This document shows, in pieces, positions 18,530 through 28,532 of a stretch of DNA of 64,000 bases. Source of the DNA: Fodinibius salipaludis (lineage in GTDB: Bacteria; Bacteroidota; Rhodothermia; Balneolales; Balneolaceae). Position numbers and translations under genes: made by a program. The stretch is taken from assembly GCF_002287075.1 (NCBI RefSeq), contig NZ_NSKE01000003.1:1-64000 (forward strand), written 5' to 3'. Below the pieces are notes generated by a model that saw only the letters and a program-made list of their open reading frames with translations, was not told the origin of the DNA and did not search any database. The number at the start of each line of letters is the position of its first letter. The first letter of the stretch is position 1.

Positions 18530-19669
18530 ATGATTACGCGTGAAAACATCCTCAACCTTGCCCAAAAAGAAAGTGACCAATGTATATCTATTTATTTACC
18601 TACGCATAAAGCCGGAGAGGAGGTTCAGCAAGATCCTATCCGGTTAAAGAATTTGCTCACACAGGCTGTTGAGCAATTAAAAGACAGAGAGGTTAGAGAG
18701 AAAGAGATTGATGGGCTGCTGGATGAGGCCAGAGAGTTGTTGGATAATCCTAAATTTTGGCGGCATAATGATAAGGGCTTAGCATTATTTTTAAGTGATG
18801 ATGAGTTTGAATATTATCGCATTCCGCATGCGTTTAAAGAGCGGGTGATGGTAGACGATCACTTTTTAATTACTCCGCTGGTGCCTATGATTACGCTGGA
18901 AGGTACCTACTGTATTTTGGCACTCAGTCAAAAGAAAATGCGGTTGCTGAAATGTACAAGAGCCAGTGTTGAAGAAATAGAGCTGGAAGATGGTCCCAAT
19001 AGCCTGGAAGAGTTTTTGAAGTATGATGTTAATGAGACAAACCTTCAGCATCATGCCGGTCAAGGGGCTAATGCTCAGGCAATTTTTCACGGACAGGGTG
19101 GATCGAGTGATACCAATACCGAGGAAGTTATAAATTACTTAAAGGCTGTTGAAAATGAAGTGACTTCAATTCTTCGCAAACGCAATGATCCCTTGATTCT
19201 GGCGGGAGTGAACGAGGTAATTGCTGAATATAGAAAAGTCAATAATTATAGTCGACTGCTGGACCAAACCGTTTCGGGAAATCCTGATCCCAAAAGCAAT
19301 GATGAAATAAAAGATGAGGGCTGGAAAGTTATAAAGTCGTATTTCTTGAAAGGGATGTACGAAGATATTGAGCGATTTGGCGACCTTTCCGGGTCAGAAA
19401 AACAGTCCGACAATTTATCCCAAATTGTTGAAGCGGCCTACTATGGTAAGGTTGAATCGTTATTTGTGCCGGTTGGAGAACACAGCTGGGGCTGGTTTGA
19501 TATGGAACGCGATACGGTACATCACAGTGCAGAACCCAAGAATGGGGAGCATGATTTGATAAATATGGCTGCCATCAAAACATTAACCCAAAGCGGTAAC
19601 GTGTATGCGCTCGATAAGGAAGATATGCCCAATGGATCTTCAATTGCGGCTATCTTTAGGTATGCATAA
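18530..19669 (+). CDS. baeRF3-type (bacterial archaeo-eukaryotic release factor-like) protein
   Basis: I start at the ATG at 18530, preceded by GGAGG at 18520-18524. The in-frame TTG at 18518 overlaps that ribosome binding site. The product is ~379 residues, soluble, with ISIYLPTHKAGEEVQQDPIRLKN-like N-terminal text, EFEYYRIPHAFKERVMVDDHFLITPL in the middle and AYYGKVESLFVPVGEHSWGW towards the end. This layout fits the baeRF3 family related to eRF1 domains. Its biochemical role is not established; a link to ribosome-associated functions is a family-level hypothesis. A terminator follows. Confidence 0.7.
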   Translation: MITRENILNLAQKESDQCISIYLPTHKAGEEVQQDPIRLKNLLTQAVEQLKDREVREKEIDGLLDEARELLDNPKFWRHNDKGLALFLSDDEFEYYRIPHAFKERVMVDDHFLITPLVPMITLEGTYCILALSQKKMRLLKCTRASVEEIELEDGPNSLEEFLKYDVNETNLQHHAGQGANAQAIFHGQGGSSDTNTEEVINYLKAVENEVTSILRKRNDPLILAGVNEVIAEYRKVNNYSRLLDQTVSGNPDPKSNDEIKDEGWKVIKSYFLKGMYEDIERFGDLSGSEKQSDNLSQIVEAAYYGKVESLFVPVGEHSWGWFDMERDTVHHSAEPKNGEHDLINMAAIKTLTQSGNVYALDKEDMPNGSSIAAIFRYA

Positions 19670-19696
19670 TAATATCTGGTTAATGTGATATTTCTT

Positions 19697-19733
19697 AAGG
19701 CATCGGCTTTTGAGTCGATGCCTTTATTTTTTT
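19697..19733 (+). terminator. Rho-independent terminator after the baeRF3-type gene
   Basis: AAGGCATCG pairs with CGATGCCTT across a short loop and is followed by a T-rich run. Confidence 0.85.
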
Positions 19734-19803
19734 AAAACATTTTTCATTTATAACCTTTACACTATGGCACAAACTGTTATTCGCTAAATAAAACTATCCG
19801 TTT

Positions 19804-22419
19804 ATGAAATTACGCACACTTGTTATTTCGCTATTAGCTTTGCTCGTCGGTACGGGAGTACAGGCTCAAAGTCTGGCCGATGCCGAAGCTTCTATGGAGT
19901 ACTACCTCCCACAGGATGTTGAATATGATGAATCCATTCCTACGCCGCAGGAGGTATTGGGGATGGTCCCCGGAGAATGGCATGTTCGCCATGATCAGCT
20001 TGTGCAGTATATGCACGCGGTGGCGGAAGCATCCAAGCGGGTAACGATTCACAAGTTTGGTGAAACGTACGAAGACCGAGACTTGGTTTATTTAACGGTT
20101 ACTGCCCCTTCTAATCATCAAAATATTGATCAGATTCGAGAAGAGCATGTAGCGCTTACGGATCCGGCTAAGTCTGGTGAGCTGAATACAGCAGATATGC
20201 CTATTGTGTTATATATGGGATATAGTATTCATGGCGATGAACCGAGTGGCTCCAACGCGTCAATGTTGGTGGCTTATTATATGGCTGCAGCTCAGGGTCA
20301 GGAAATCGAAGAAAAGCTACAGAATAGTGTAATTTTATTGGATCCGAGTCTAAACCCTGACGGATTAAATAGATTTGCCAGCTGGGCTAATACGCACAAG
20401 AGTAAAAATACGGTGGCTGATCCTAACAGTATGGAACTTAACCAGCGCTGGCCAAGCGGACGTACTAACCACTATTGGTTTGACTTGAATCGCGATTGGA
20501 TGCTGGTTCAGCATCCCACGAGCCAGGGACGTATTGATAATTTCCACAAGTGGAAGCCCAATATTTTGACGGATCATCATGAGATGGGTACGAACTCAAC
20601 CTTCTTCTTTCAGCCGGGTATACAGTCGCGGACGCATCCCATTACGCCCGAGAAAAACCAGAACTTAACAAAGGCTATAGCCGATTATCACGCCGAGATT
20701 TTTGATGAAAATCAGCGGCTATATTATTCCCAGGAAAGCTTCGATGATTTTTATTATGGCAAAGGGTCAACCTATCCCGACGTAAATGGAAGTATCGGAA
20801 TTCTTTTTGAACAAGCCAGCTCACGCGGACACGCACAGGAAAGTGAGCACGGTGTTTTGAAGTTTCCTTTCACCATCAAAAACCAGTTTTTGACTTCGCT
20901 TTCGACCTGGGAGGCCTCACAGAATTTACGGCAGGAGATTCTGAACTATCAGCGTAACTTTTATAAGCAGGCCAAGGAAGCTGGCGAAGATGCTGATATT
21001 GAAGGATATGTATTTGGTACTGACGATGATCAGGCTCGGACCTATCACTTGGCAGAACTGTTGCGTCGTCACAAGGTAGATTTATATGATCTGAATCAGG
21101 ATATAACGGTTGATGGAAAGAATTTTAAAAGTGGTTCTTCGTACATGATTCCATCTGACCAGAAACAGTACCGATTTGTGAAAGCATTGTTTGAGCGTCG
21201 CACTACGTTTACCGACAGTTTATTTTACGATGTCTCAACGTGGACGATGCCTTACGCTTTTAATCTTCCGTTTGCTGAACTACAAGGCCGTGATTACAGC
21301 GACGATCTTCTCGGCAATAAAGTAGATGGATTGCCGGAGTTCCCTAACGGCGAAGTGCTGGGCGGCAAAAGTGATTATGCCTATGTGTTTGAGTGGGATG
21401 AATATTACTCACCGCGAGCGGTAAATCGTCTGCTGGAAGCAGGAGTACGTGTAAAAGTTGCTTCAAAACCATTTACAGGCGTAACGGCAGATGGCACGCA
21501 CGAGTTTGATTATGGAACAATATTGGTGCCGTTAGGACCCCAGTCGGTAGATCAGGAAAAAATCTATAAGCTCGTTCAAAAAGCTGCAGGTGAAGATGGG
21601 TTGACAGTGTATTCTGTTGGAACAGGACTTACGCCAAACGGTATTGATCTGGGAAGTGGTTCGTTTGAAACCTTGGAACAGCCAAGCGTTGCCTTGCTAT
21701 CCGGTGATGGCGCTAGCCCGTATGAAGCAGGTGAAGTCTGGCACCTTTTGGATCAACGCTTTGAAATGCCACCAACGCTTTTCCCCATGGATCGCGTAGA
21801 ACGAGCTGATCTGGATCGCTACAATGTAATGGTGATGGTGAGCGGCAGTTATGATAACTTGTCTGATCGGGCTACTAAAAAGATTAAGCGCTGGACCCAA
21901 AATGGCGGGACGCTCATTACTACAAAATATGCCAATAACTGGGCCGAGCGAAATGGGCTGGCAAATATTGAGTATCTAAATGGCGATGAAGAATCCGAAG
22001 AAGAGCAAGAGGTAACCCCCAAACCGTATGCCGATATGAGTCAGGCCCGTGGCGCGCAATATATTGGCGGTACCATTTTCGATACCAAACTCGATCTGAC
22101 CCATCCGCTGGGATATGGGTATAATGATGAAGATCTGACGGTCTTTCGTAATAGTACGCTCTTCATAAAGAAAGCCGAAAATCCTTACGCTACTCCCCTT
22201 TATTATACCGAAGATCCATTGGCCAGTGGATACGTTTCAGATGAAAATCTGGAAAAACTATCGGGCACCGCAGCTGTTGTGGTAAGTGATGTTGGCAGCG
22301 GACGTGTTATCTCGATGACCGATAATCCTAATTTCAGGGCCTTTTGGTTTGGTACGAACAAGCTGTTCATGAACGCTATCTTTTTTGGTCAGACCATTGA
22401 TGGCGGATCGGGTAATTAA
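19804..22419 (+). CDS. M14 family zinc carboxypeptidase-like peptidase, secreted
   Basis: An 871-residue protein with a signal peptide cut near TGVQAQS. The M14 zinc ligands are recognisable: HGDEPSGS (His and Glu) in the N-terminal third, and a His in LTDHHEMGTN. A substrate-binding segment reads DPSLNPDGLNRF and NRDW, and a candidate catalytic Glu is in ILFEQASSRGH. The C-terminal half is a glutamine-amidotransferase-like alpha/beta region (NVMVMVSGSYDNLS, NGGTLITTKYANNW), as in large secreted Bacteroidota M14 proteins. It probably acts in the periplasm on peptides. Confidence 0.87.
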   Translation: MKLRTLVISLLALLVGTGVQAQSLADAEASMEYYLPQDVEYDESIPTPQEVLGMVPGEWHVRHDQLVQYMHAVAEASKRVTIHKFGETYEDRDLVYLTVTAPSNHQNIDQIREEHVALTDPAKSGELNTADMPIVLYMGYSIHGDEPSGSNASMLVAYYMAAAQGQEIEEKLQNSVILLDPSLNPDGLNRFASWANTHKSKNTVADPNSMELNQRWPSGRTNHYWFDLNRDWMLVQHPTSQGRIDNFHKWKPNILTDHHEMGTNSTFFFQPGIQSRTHPITPEKNQNLTKAIADYHAEIFDENQRLYYSQESFDDFYYGKGSTYPDVNGSIGILFEQASSRGHAQESEHGVLKFPFTIKNQFLTSLSTWEASQNLRQEILNYQRNFYKQAKEAGEDADIEGYVFGTDDDQARTYHLAELLRRHKVDLYDLNQDITVDGKNFKSGSSYMIPSDQKQYRFVKALFERRTTFTDSLFYDVSTWTMPYAFNLPFAELQGRDYSDDLLGNKVDGLPEFPNGEVLGGKSDYAYVFEWDEYYSPRAVNRLLEAGVRVKVASKPFTGVTADGTHEFDYGTILVPLGPQSVDQEKIYKLVQKAAGEDGLTVYSVGTGLTPNGIDLGSGSFETLEQPSVALLSGDGASPYEAGEVWHLLDQRFEMPPTLFPMDRVERADLDRYNVMVMVSGSYDNLSDRATKKIKRWTQNGGTLITTKYANNWAERNGLANIEYLNGDEESEEEQEVTPKPYADMSQARGAQYIGGTIFDTKLDLTHPLGYGYNDEDLTVFRNSTLFIKKAENPYATPLYYTEDPLASGYVSDENLEKLSGTAAVVVSDVGSGRVISMTDNPNFRAFWFGTNKLFMNAIFFGQTIDGGSGN

Positions 22420-22447
22420 TTAAAGACAATAGTCCATTAACTTCTTT

Positions 22448-22486
22448 AGGCATGGAAATGATTTCAATTTCCATGCCTTTTTATTT
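22448..22486 (+). terminator. Rho-independent terminator of the M14 peptidase gene
   Basis: AGGCATGGAAAT pairs perfectly with ATTTCCATGCCT around a seven-base loop and is followed by TTTTTATTTTC. Confidence 0.9.
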
Positions 22487-22545
22487 TCTCAAATATTTTG
22501 ATTGAACCCTGTTATATTTCAACAATCAAAAAATAAGATGGATAT

Positions 22546-23235
22546 ATGAGCTTGTTTAAGTCAAAATTAGATTTAAAACCTGTTTTTCAGGTCCTTTTCG
22601 CTATTATTGTAATTGGTGCTATAGGGGCACTTATCCTTTCGTTAAGTATCGACAATATGGTACGGTCCAGCTTGGAAAGTACCACGGCCGAAGTACTTAA
22701 TACATCGGTAGATGTTGAAGATGTTTCAATATCACTCTTGAATGGTTCCGGGACGATAAGTGGGTTTACTATTCACAATCCTGAAGGCTTTAGCGACAAG
22801 TCAGCCGCGAAGCTGCAAGAGATTTCTATTAAAATGAAGGTTTCATCGCTTCTTTCGGATACCGTTATTGTCGAAGAAATACGAGTTCAAAAACCGGTGC
22901 TTTATTATGAGCAAAAAGCGACGGGTAATAACTTTGATGCGCTTACCGAAAATATGGAGGGATCATCCTCGTCGGATACAAATCTAATTGTTGATTACCT
23001 GTTGGTTGAAAATGGACAAGTTACATTGACGGCCGACATTGGCAGTGAAAAATCTATAATAGCCGAATTTTCTAAAATAGAAATGGAGGGTATTGGCCGC
23101 ACTGGTAACAATACCATGGAGCAGACGATACAGCAAATACTCAAGCCCGTTTTAGAAAAGGCGCTGCGAGAAGCAGCAACTCAGGGTTTAATGGATAAAG
23201 CAAAAGACGCCCTGCAAGATATGCTTGACGGGTAG
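22546..23235 (+). CDS. AsmA-like N-terminal-domain membrane-anchored protein
   Basis: A 229-residue protein with one N-terminal membrane segment (~15-38), then a periplasmic domain whose opening (VEDVSISLLNGSGTISGFTIHNPEGFS) matches the repeated beta units of AsmA-like proteins. It is much shorter than true AsmA proteins, with a single unit and a helical C-terminus (KPVLEKALREAATQGLMDKAKDALQDML). AsmA-like proteins are associated with lipid transport and envelope biogenesis; a role here is inferred only from this similarity. It is convergent with metK. Confidence 0.6.
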   Translation: MSLFKSKLDLKPVFQVLFAIIVIGAIGALILSLSIDNMVRSSLESTTAEVLNTSVDVEDVSISLLNGSGTISGFTIHNPEGFSDKSAAKLQEISIKMKVSSLLSDTVIVEEIRVQKPVLYYEQKATGNNFDALTENMEGSSSSDTNLIVDYLLVENGQVTLTADIGSEKSIIAEFSKIEMEGIGRTGNNTMEQTIQQILKPVLEKALREAATQGLMDKAKDALQDMLDG

Positions 23236-23264
23236 CAGGTTTCTCCATTATCCTTGTAAAAAAT

Positions 23265-23300
23265 AAAAAGAGACATCCCGCAAAGAGATGTCTCTTTTTT
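23265..23300. terminator. Bidirectional terminator between the AsmA-like gene and metK
   Basis: AAAAAGAGACATC pairs with GATGTCTCTTTTT. There are A/T runs on both flanks, so it can serve both convergent genes. Confidence 0.85.
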
Positions 23301-23337
23301 AATAAATCAGTGATTTTAAAAGCTTAGCTCCTAACTT

Positions 23338-24486
23338 CTACAGAGCATTAGTTAGCTTATCAGTATAATCTAACTTTTCCCAGGGAAACTCGTTGCGACC
23401 AAAGTGGCCGTATGCAGCGGTTTTGGAATAAATGGGTCGTTTTAAATTGAAACGGCTGATAATGCCTGCGGGCGTCAGATCAAAAGCCTGTTTAATAGCT
23501 TGAGCCAATTCGGCATCTTCAACTTTTCCAGAACCATAAGTATTCACGTTAATGGAAACCGGTTCGGGAATTCCGATAGCATAAGCAAGCTGTATTAAGC
23601 ACTCTTCAGCCAGATCAGCAGCCACAACATTTTTGGCAATATGTCGCGAAGCATAGGCTGCACTGCGATCTACTTTTGAAGGATCCTTGCCGGAAAAAGC
23701 GCCGCCCCCATGAGCACCGCGCCCGCCATAAGTATCAACAATGATTTTACGTCCCGTAAGGCCGGTATCTCCGTGTGGTCCGCCTATTACAAACTTTCCG
23801 GTGGGATTTACATGAAAAATTGTTTCCGCATCCATCAACTCTTCTGAGATAACTTCCGGAATGAGATGCTTCTTCAAATCCTCTTTTATTTTAGCTTGAT
23901 CAACCCCTTCGTCGTGCTGGGTGGAAATAACAATAGTATCTACCCTTTTGGGATTTCCTTCCTCATCATATTCAACCGTCACCTGACTTTTACTGTCGGG
24001 TGCAAGATATGGAAGCAAGGCAGTCTCTTTTCGGATATGTGCCAGCTCGCGAAGCAAATCATGAGAGTATTGGAGCGTCATCGGCATGTAGGTATCCGTT
24101 TCGTTTGTAGCGTAGCCAAACATCATACCCTGATCGCCGGCCCCCATTTTTTTGTCCTTTCCTTCGTCAACGCCTTGAGCAATATCCGGGCTCTGCTGGT
24201 GGATGGTTGTCAAAACGCCACAAGATTCCGAATCGAAGCGATATGAATTTTTAGTGTAGCCGATATTTCTTATTACCTCGCGTGTTAACTCTTGTACATC
24301 CACATAGGCGTCGGTGGTAACTTCGCCCGAGATAACGGCAAGTCCCGTAGTAACCAATGTCTCGACGGCTACCCGGGAATCGGGATCCTGTTCGAGCATG
24401 GCATCGAGGATGGAATCAGAGATTTGATCAGCGACTTTATCGGGGTGACCTTCTGATACAGATTCGGAAGTGAAAAGGTTTTTCAT
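23338..24486 (-). CDS. metK: S-adenosylmethionine synthase
   Basis: A 382-residue cytoplasmic enzyme making SAM from methionine and ATP. Family markers: [17 protein letters not shown] near the N-terminus, [12 protein letters not shown] (methionine loop), and [22 protein letters not shown] (phosphate-binding loop). The length is normal. The upstream 159 bp shows no recognisable SAM riboswitch, so control is not evident from sequence. Confidence 0.97.
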   Translation of the reverse strand: MKNLFTSESVSEGHPDKVADQISDSILDAMLEQDPDSRVAVETLVTTGLAVISGEVTTDAYVDVQELTREVIRNIGYTKNSYRFDSESCGVLTTIHQQSPDIAQGVDEGKDKKMGAGDQGMMFGYATNETDTYMPMTLQYSHDLLRELAHIRKETALLPYLAPDSKSQVTVEYDEEGNPKRVDTIVISTQHDEGVDQAKIKEDLKKHLIPEVISEELMDAETIFHVNPTGKFVIGGPHGDTGLTGRKIIVDTYGGRGAHGGGAFSGKDPSKVDRSAAYASRHIAKNVVAADLAEECLIQLAYAIGIPEPVSINVNTYGSGKVEDAELAQAIKQAFDLTPAGIISRFNLKRPIYSKTAAYGHFGRNEFPWEKLDYTDKLTNAL

Positions 24487-24574
24487 TTGAGTAAAAAAGT
24501 TCGTGTAAATAGTGATTATTAAGAAGCCTTGAAGCTACAAAAATATGTATAATTATGCAGAACGATCTGCCAAT

Positions 24575-24615
24575 AGAAAAAGCCGCACTCCTTTTTACAG
24601 AGTACGGCTTTTATC
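24575..24615 (-). terminator. Rho-independent terminator of the fasciclin gene
   Basis: On the minus strand, AAAAGCCGTACTC pairs with GAGTGCGGCTTTT (one mismatch) and ends in a T run. It lies ~35 bases after the fasciclin stop. Confidence 0.8.
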
Positions 24616-24645
24616 AGGGATGGTGTGGCTAAAAAAAGAAAATTT

Positions 24646-26367
24646 TTAGCTTGGGAGTAACACACCGTCAATAATATGGACTACTCCGTTGGTGCCTTGC
24701 AGATCAACGGTAGTAACGGTAGATGTATTTCCGGTTTGATCAGTTAATGTAACGCTGCCATCACTGTTAACAGTGATTTCAAGTTCAGTTCCATTAACTG
24801 TGGTTACGGTTCCGGATGATATGTCGCCAGAAAGTACCTCCTGCGGGAGTACGTGATACTCAAGAATATCTTGTAATTCCTGATCGGAAAGGCCACTGGT
24901 ATCCACTTCATCAAATGCTGCATTAGTGGGGGCGAAAACAGTAAAGGGACCATCTCCTTGAAGTGTTCCGCCCAACCCGGCCTGAACAACTGCATCTTCT
25001 AAGGCTTGCAGGTTATATCGCTTGGATATAATGCCAACAACATCCTGATAACTATCGGGAAGCAGTACATTGCCAATGGCATGTATCGTGCCATTGGATG
25101 CTTCAACATCTGCTGTCACGACGGTTGCAACATCGTTGACTACTACTTCACCATCAGCAGTGACAAAAAGGTTGCCCCCTGCTAATGCCTCAACGGATTG
25201 TTCGGCTTCCAAATCAGCAGCAAGTATATTGGCATTCACTACATGGTATTGTAGTATTTCAGCAAGTTGATCGTCAGAAAATCCACTGAGATCAACACCG
25301 GAGAAAGCATCGTCAGTGGGGGCAAAAACCGTAAACGGACCAGCTTGTTGTAATGCTTCGTCCAGCCCTGTTTGCCCGAGCACATCAACGAGTGTAGTAA
25401 AGTTTCCGTTATCGATGGCTACATCTACGACATTGGGGGCGGGATTCAGCACACCATTAATAATATGAACTACGCCATTAGTTCCCTGAAGGTCAGCTTC
25501 GGTAACTTCGTACATTTGTCCGCTGTTGTCAGTAATGGTTACGGTGCCGTCAGCCGATTCAATCGTTATTTCTTCCCCCTGTAGGGTCTCAACTGTTTGG
25601 ACGGCATCAAGATCACCAGAGAGTACTTCGCCAGAAATGACGTGGTATTGCAGGACATCAGCTAAACTTTGATCGCCCAGATCAACGTTGCCAAAAGCTT
25701 CGTTAGTGGGGGCAAAAACCGTAAACGGTCCATCTTCCTGAAGTGCAGAAGCAAGGTTTTCACTGACTACGGCATCTTCAAGAGATTGCAAGTTGTACCG
25801 TTTTGTTACAATGCCAACGACATCAAGAAAACTATCTGGCAGAAGCACTTGGTCAATTGCGTGAATGGTGCCATTTGATGCTTCAATGTCGGCATCAACT
25901 ACGGTTGCATTGTCATTAACGACGACATCACCGTCAGCTGTGATAAAAAGCTCTCCGCTGGAAAAAGCTTCAACAGCTTGTTCGGGTTGTAGATCTCCAG
26001 AGGCTATTTCTGAACCAGCTATAACGTGATAACTTAGTATTTCTGTAAGCTGTTCATTGGTAAGGCCGGACAGAAGTCCGTCAGGTAGGTTGCCAAAAGC
26101 TTCGTTAGTGGGAGCAAAAACGGTAAATGGTCCGTCACCTTCCAATGTTGAAACCAGGCCAGCATCACTTAGTGCAGATACAAGGTCACTGAAATTATCA
26201 TCAGATTGAGCAACTTCTGCAACATTACCGGTTTCATTTAGAGGATCGGTTGGTCCGTTATCATCGTCGCCACATGCCTGCAGCGTAAAAACCAATAGAA
26301 CGGCAATAAAACTGTTGAACAAAAATGTTCTCAGTTTTAATAAGGGATTGTGAGTTGTTGTTTCCAT
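24646..26367 (-). CDS. Four-domain fasciclin (FAS1) lipoprotein
   Basis: A 573-residue lipoprotein (lipobox LQAC, Cys near 32). Four FAS1 domains of ~130 residues follow in tandem. Each has the H1 motif GPFTVFAPTxxAF and the H2-type tail GTNGVVHIIxGVL or SNGTIHAI. Domains 1 and 3 resemble each other, as do 2 and 4, including the spacer PDSFLDVVGIVTKRYNLQ versus PDSYQDVVGIISKRYNLQ. The protein therefore arose by duplication of a two-domain unit. FAS1 domains mediate adhesion; this is probably a cell-surface adhesin or matrix protein. It is very acidic. Confidence 0.93.
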   Translation of the reverse strand: METTTHNPLLKLRTFLFNSFIAVLLVFTLQACGDDDNGPTDPLNETGNVAEVAQSDDNFSDLVSALSDAGLVSTLEGDGPFTVFAPTNEAFGNLPDGLLSGLTNEQLTEILSYHVIAGSEIASGDLQPEQAVEAFSSGELFITADGDVVVNDNATVVDADIEASNGTIHAIDQVLLPDSFLDVVGIVTKRYNLQSLEDAVVSENLASALQEDGPFTVFAPTNEAFGNVDLGDQSLADVLQYHVISGEVLSGDLDAVQTVETLQGEEITIESADGTVTITDNSGQMYEVTEADLQGTNGVVHIINGVLNPAPNVVDVAIDNGNFTTLVDVLGQTGLDEALQQAGPFTVFAPTDDAFSGVDLSGFSDDQLAEILQYHVVNANILAADLEAEQSVEALAGGNLFVTADGEVVVNDVATVVTADVEASNGTIHAIGNVLLPDSYQDVVGIISKRYNLQALEDAVVQAGLGGTLQGDGPFTVFAPTNAAFDEVDTSGLSDQELQDILEYHVLPQEVLSGDISSGTVTTVNGTELEITVNSDGSVTLTDQTGNTSTVTTVDLQGTNGVVHIIDGVLLPS

Positions 26368-26523
26368 TGTGATATGTGATTAATTAAGGATTGTGATACC
26401 TGATAATCACATATCAAAACAATTAGTTCCCTAAAATATTAAGTATATATATTTAAATAATTTAATTTTATTAAATGAACGAAGGGCAAATAATCAATGT
26501 TAATCAGTTATTTTTTTACATGC

Positions 26524-27537
26524 CTAATTAAATAAATTTCCTTCTATTTTGTCGGGGTTGACTCCTAAATACTCAAAGGCTTGACGGGTTGCTATTCGTC
26601 CCTTTGGTGTTCGTTGAAGAAAACCCTCTTTAATTAGGTATGGTTCGTAGACTTCTTCAATAGTACCCTTGTCTTCGCCGACGGCAACACCCAGGGTGCC
26701 CAATCCTACAGGACCACCTTCATAATTTTCAATAATAGCTTTTAAAATGCGAATATCCATTTCGTCCAGGCCATTCTCGTCCACATCCAGGGCATTGAGT
26801 GCAGTGTCCGCAATTTCATCATTAATGGTATCCATATCTTTTACCTGGGCAAAATCGCGGGTACGCCGCAAAAGCTTATTAACAATTCGAGGGGTTCCCC
26901 GACTACGGCGCGCAATTTCATGTGCACCCGTTTCGGTGATACCCATATTTAAAATGCTGGCCGTGCGGAGTGCAATGCGCTGCAGAAGTTCCACATCGTA
27001 GTAGTCCAGCCGCATGTCGATACCAAAACGGGCACGCAATGGTGCCGTTAGGAGCCCCTTTCGGGTAGTTGCTCCCACCAATGTAAAGCGGTTAAGTTCA
27101 ATTTGGATACTGCGGGCATTGGGGCCCGAATCGATGACAATATCCAACTGGTAATCTTCCATGGCGGAATACAGATACTCCTCAATGACCGGATTCAGCC
27201 GGTGAATTTCATCAATAAAAAGGACATCGCCCTCTTCGAGATTGGTAAGCATACCGGCAAGGTCACCGGGCTTTTCAAGAACAGGTCCCGTAGTGGGTTT
27301 AATCTGAACGCCCATTTCATTTGCAATAATATGAGCCAGCGTTGTTTTTCCCAGGCCGGGAGGGCCCGAAAGAATAACGTGATCTAATGCTTCGTCACGT
27401 TTTTGCGCTGCTCGAATAAAAACCGAAAGGTTTTGAATAACCTTTTTTTGTCCAATAAACTCGTTGATACGAGTTGGACGCAAGGTACGTTCAAACTCTT
27501 GATCATTATCAGAAGCATCTAACAGTGGGTTTTGCAA
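26524..27537 (-). CDS. ruvB: Holliday junction branch migration helicase RuvB
   Basis: A 337-residue AAA+ motor of the RuvABC complex that drives branch migration at Holliday junctions. Walker A is [12 protein letters not shown], Walker B is LFIDEIHRL, sensor/arginine-finger region is [15 protein letters not shown], and the C-terminal winged helix has [17 protein letters not shown]. The N-terminal segment [18 protein letters not shown] is typical. ruvA and ruvC are not in the window, so this is an isolated ruvB. Confidence 0.97.
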   Translation of the reverse strand: MQNPLLDASDNDQEFERTLRPTRINEFIGQKKVIQNLSVFIRAAQKRDEALDHVILSGPPGLGKTTLAHIIANEMGVQIKPTTGPVLEKPGDLAGMLTNLEEGDVLFIDEIHRLNPVIEEYLYSAMEDYQLDIVIDSGPNARSIQIELNRFTLVGATTRKGLLTAPLRARFGIDMRLDYYDVELLQRIALRTASILNMGITETGAHEIARRSRGTPRIVNKLLRRTRDFAQVKDMDTINDEIADTALNALDVDENGLDEMDIRILKAIIENYEGGPVGLGTLGVAVGEDKGTIEEVYEPYLIKEGFLQRTPKGRIATRQAFEYLGVNPDKIEGNLFN

Positions 27538-27613
27538 AATAAAGTATGGAATGAGTTAACCGACTTTTACGACAAGTAAATTAACTCATTATTTGCAAAG
27601 TTTCGAAAGCTTA

Positions 27614-28438
27614 TTAGCCTTCTTTCATCTGTTCTTCAAAGTTATCAAAATCTACATTGCCCAACTCGTAATCCAGCTTTTTAAGCAGCCTGAAGGAAGG
27701 TTTGCGATAAATGCCGTCCATCGTATAAACCTTGTGGATAGCCTCGCGTGCTTTGTCTGTTTGCTCAATATTGATATAAGCATTACCCATATACCAGTAT
27801 GCTTTCTCTTTTAAGACCTCTCTTTTTGTGTCTCGTTTTATAACCGCCTGAAATGATTCGATAGATTTACCAAAACTACCGTTATTGTATTGTATGATTC
27901 CTTTATTCAGGTACGCTTTTATAGCAGCCGGCTCATCATCGTATTTGTTGATTATTTCATCGTAGGCAGCTATCGCTTTTGATATATTACCGGATAGTGC
28001 GGCTTCGAATCCATGGTTCAACAGAGAATCGGCTGGGAGTGTTTCTGTTTTTTGGCTGCGAAATACTTCTGCAGAAGAAAGATTCTCTACCAGGTTAAAT
28101 TGGTTGGGCACCTCACTTTGTAGGGATTGATTGGTATCAAGCTGAAAGAAGTTAATTGAAACAACTAACAGGGCTACCGCAGCAGCGGCTGCCATCCATT
28201 TCCATGAGCTCTGGATGGAATAAATAATACTGCTTTCTTTGGCAGAGGTGGAATTATTGCTGGAAGAACGTTTTTCAAGAATAGATTTTACGGCCAATTC
28301 CGTTTTTAAAAGGTCGATATAATCGGGACGCTGGAGCAGTTTTTTCCAAAGCTGTTGAGCTTCCTCCTCCGATAGCTTGCCCTTAACATAGGCATCAATT
28401 TCTTGTTCCAGTTCTATGTCTCTTGACATTTTGTTCAT
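27614..28438 (-). CDS. Membrane-anchored TPR protein with anti-sigma-like N-terminus
   Basis: I choose the ATG at 28438; an upstream TTG is less likely, and the ATG at 28429 is also possible. The N-terminal ~75 residues (IDAYVKGKLSEEEAQQLWKKLL) resemble the cytoplasmic zinc-less anti-sigma segment seen next to ECF sigma factors. One membrane segment follows (WKWMAAAAAVALLVVSINFF). The periplasmic part has TPR-like helical repeats (ALSGNISKAIAAYDEIINKY; AYWYMGNAYINIEQTDKARE). It sits 94 bp downstream of the sigma factor gene on the same strand, supporting a sigma/anti-sigma pair with a TPR sensing domain. Confidence 0.7.
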   Translation of the reverse strand: MNKMSRDIELEQEIDAYVKGKLSEEEAQQLWKKLLQRPDYIDLLKTELAVKSILEKRSSSNNSTSAKESSIIYSIQSSWKWMAAAAAVALLVVSINFFQLDTNQSLQSEVPNQFNLVENLSSAEVFRSQKTETLPADSLLNHGFEAALSGNISKAIAAYDEIINKYDDEPAAIKAYLNKGIIQYNNGSFGKSIESFQAVIKRDTKREVLKEKAYWYMGNAYINIEQTDKAREAIHKVYTMDGIYRKPSFRLLKKLDYELGNVDFDNFEEQMKEG

Positions 28439-28532
28439 TCTCAAATGGTAAATTATACGCTTTAAAAAGTATTAACCCATGTTTATGTCTCAAGGTCTGT
28501 AAGTAAGACCCTTGAGAAACCCAATCCTTACA

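Noticed and set aside
24487-24645. Possible SAM riboswitch upstream of metK
   Set aside because: The gap is short and shows no conserved SAM-I, SAM-II or SAM/SAH core; only the fasciclin terminator is clear.
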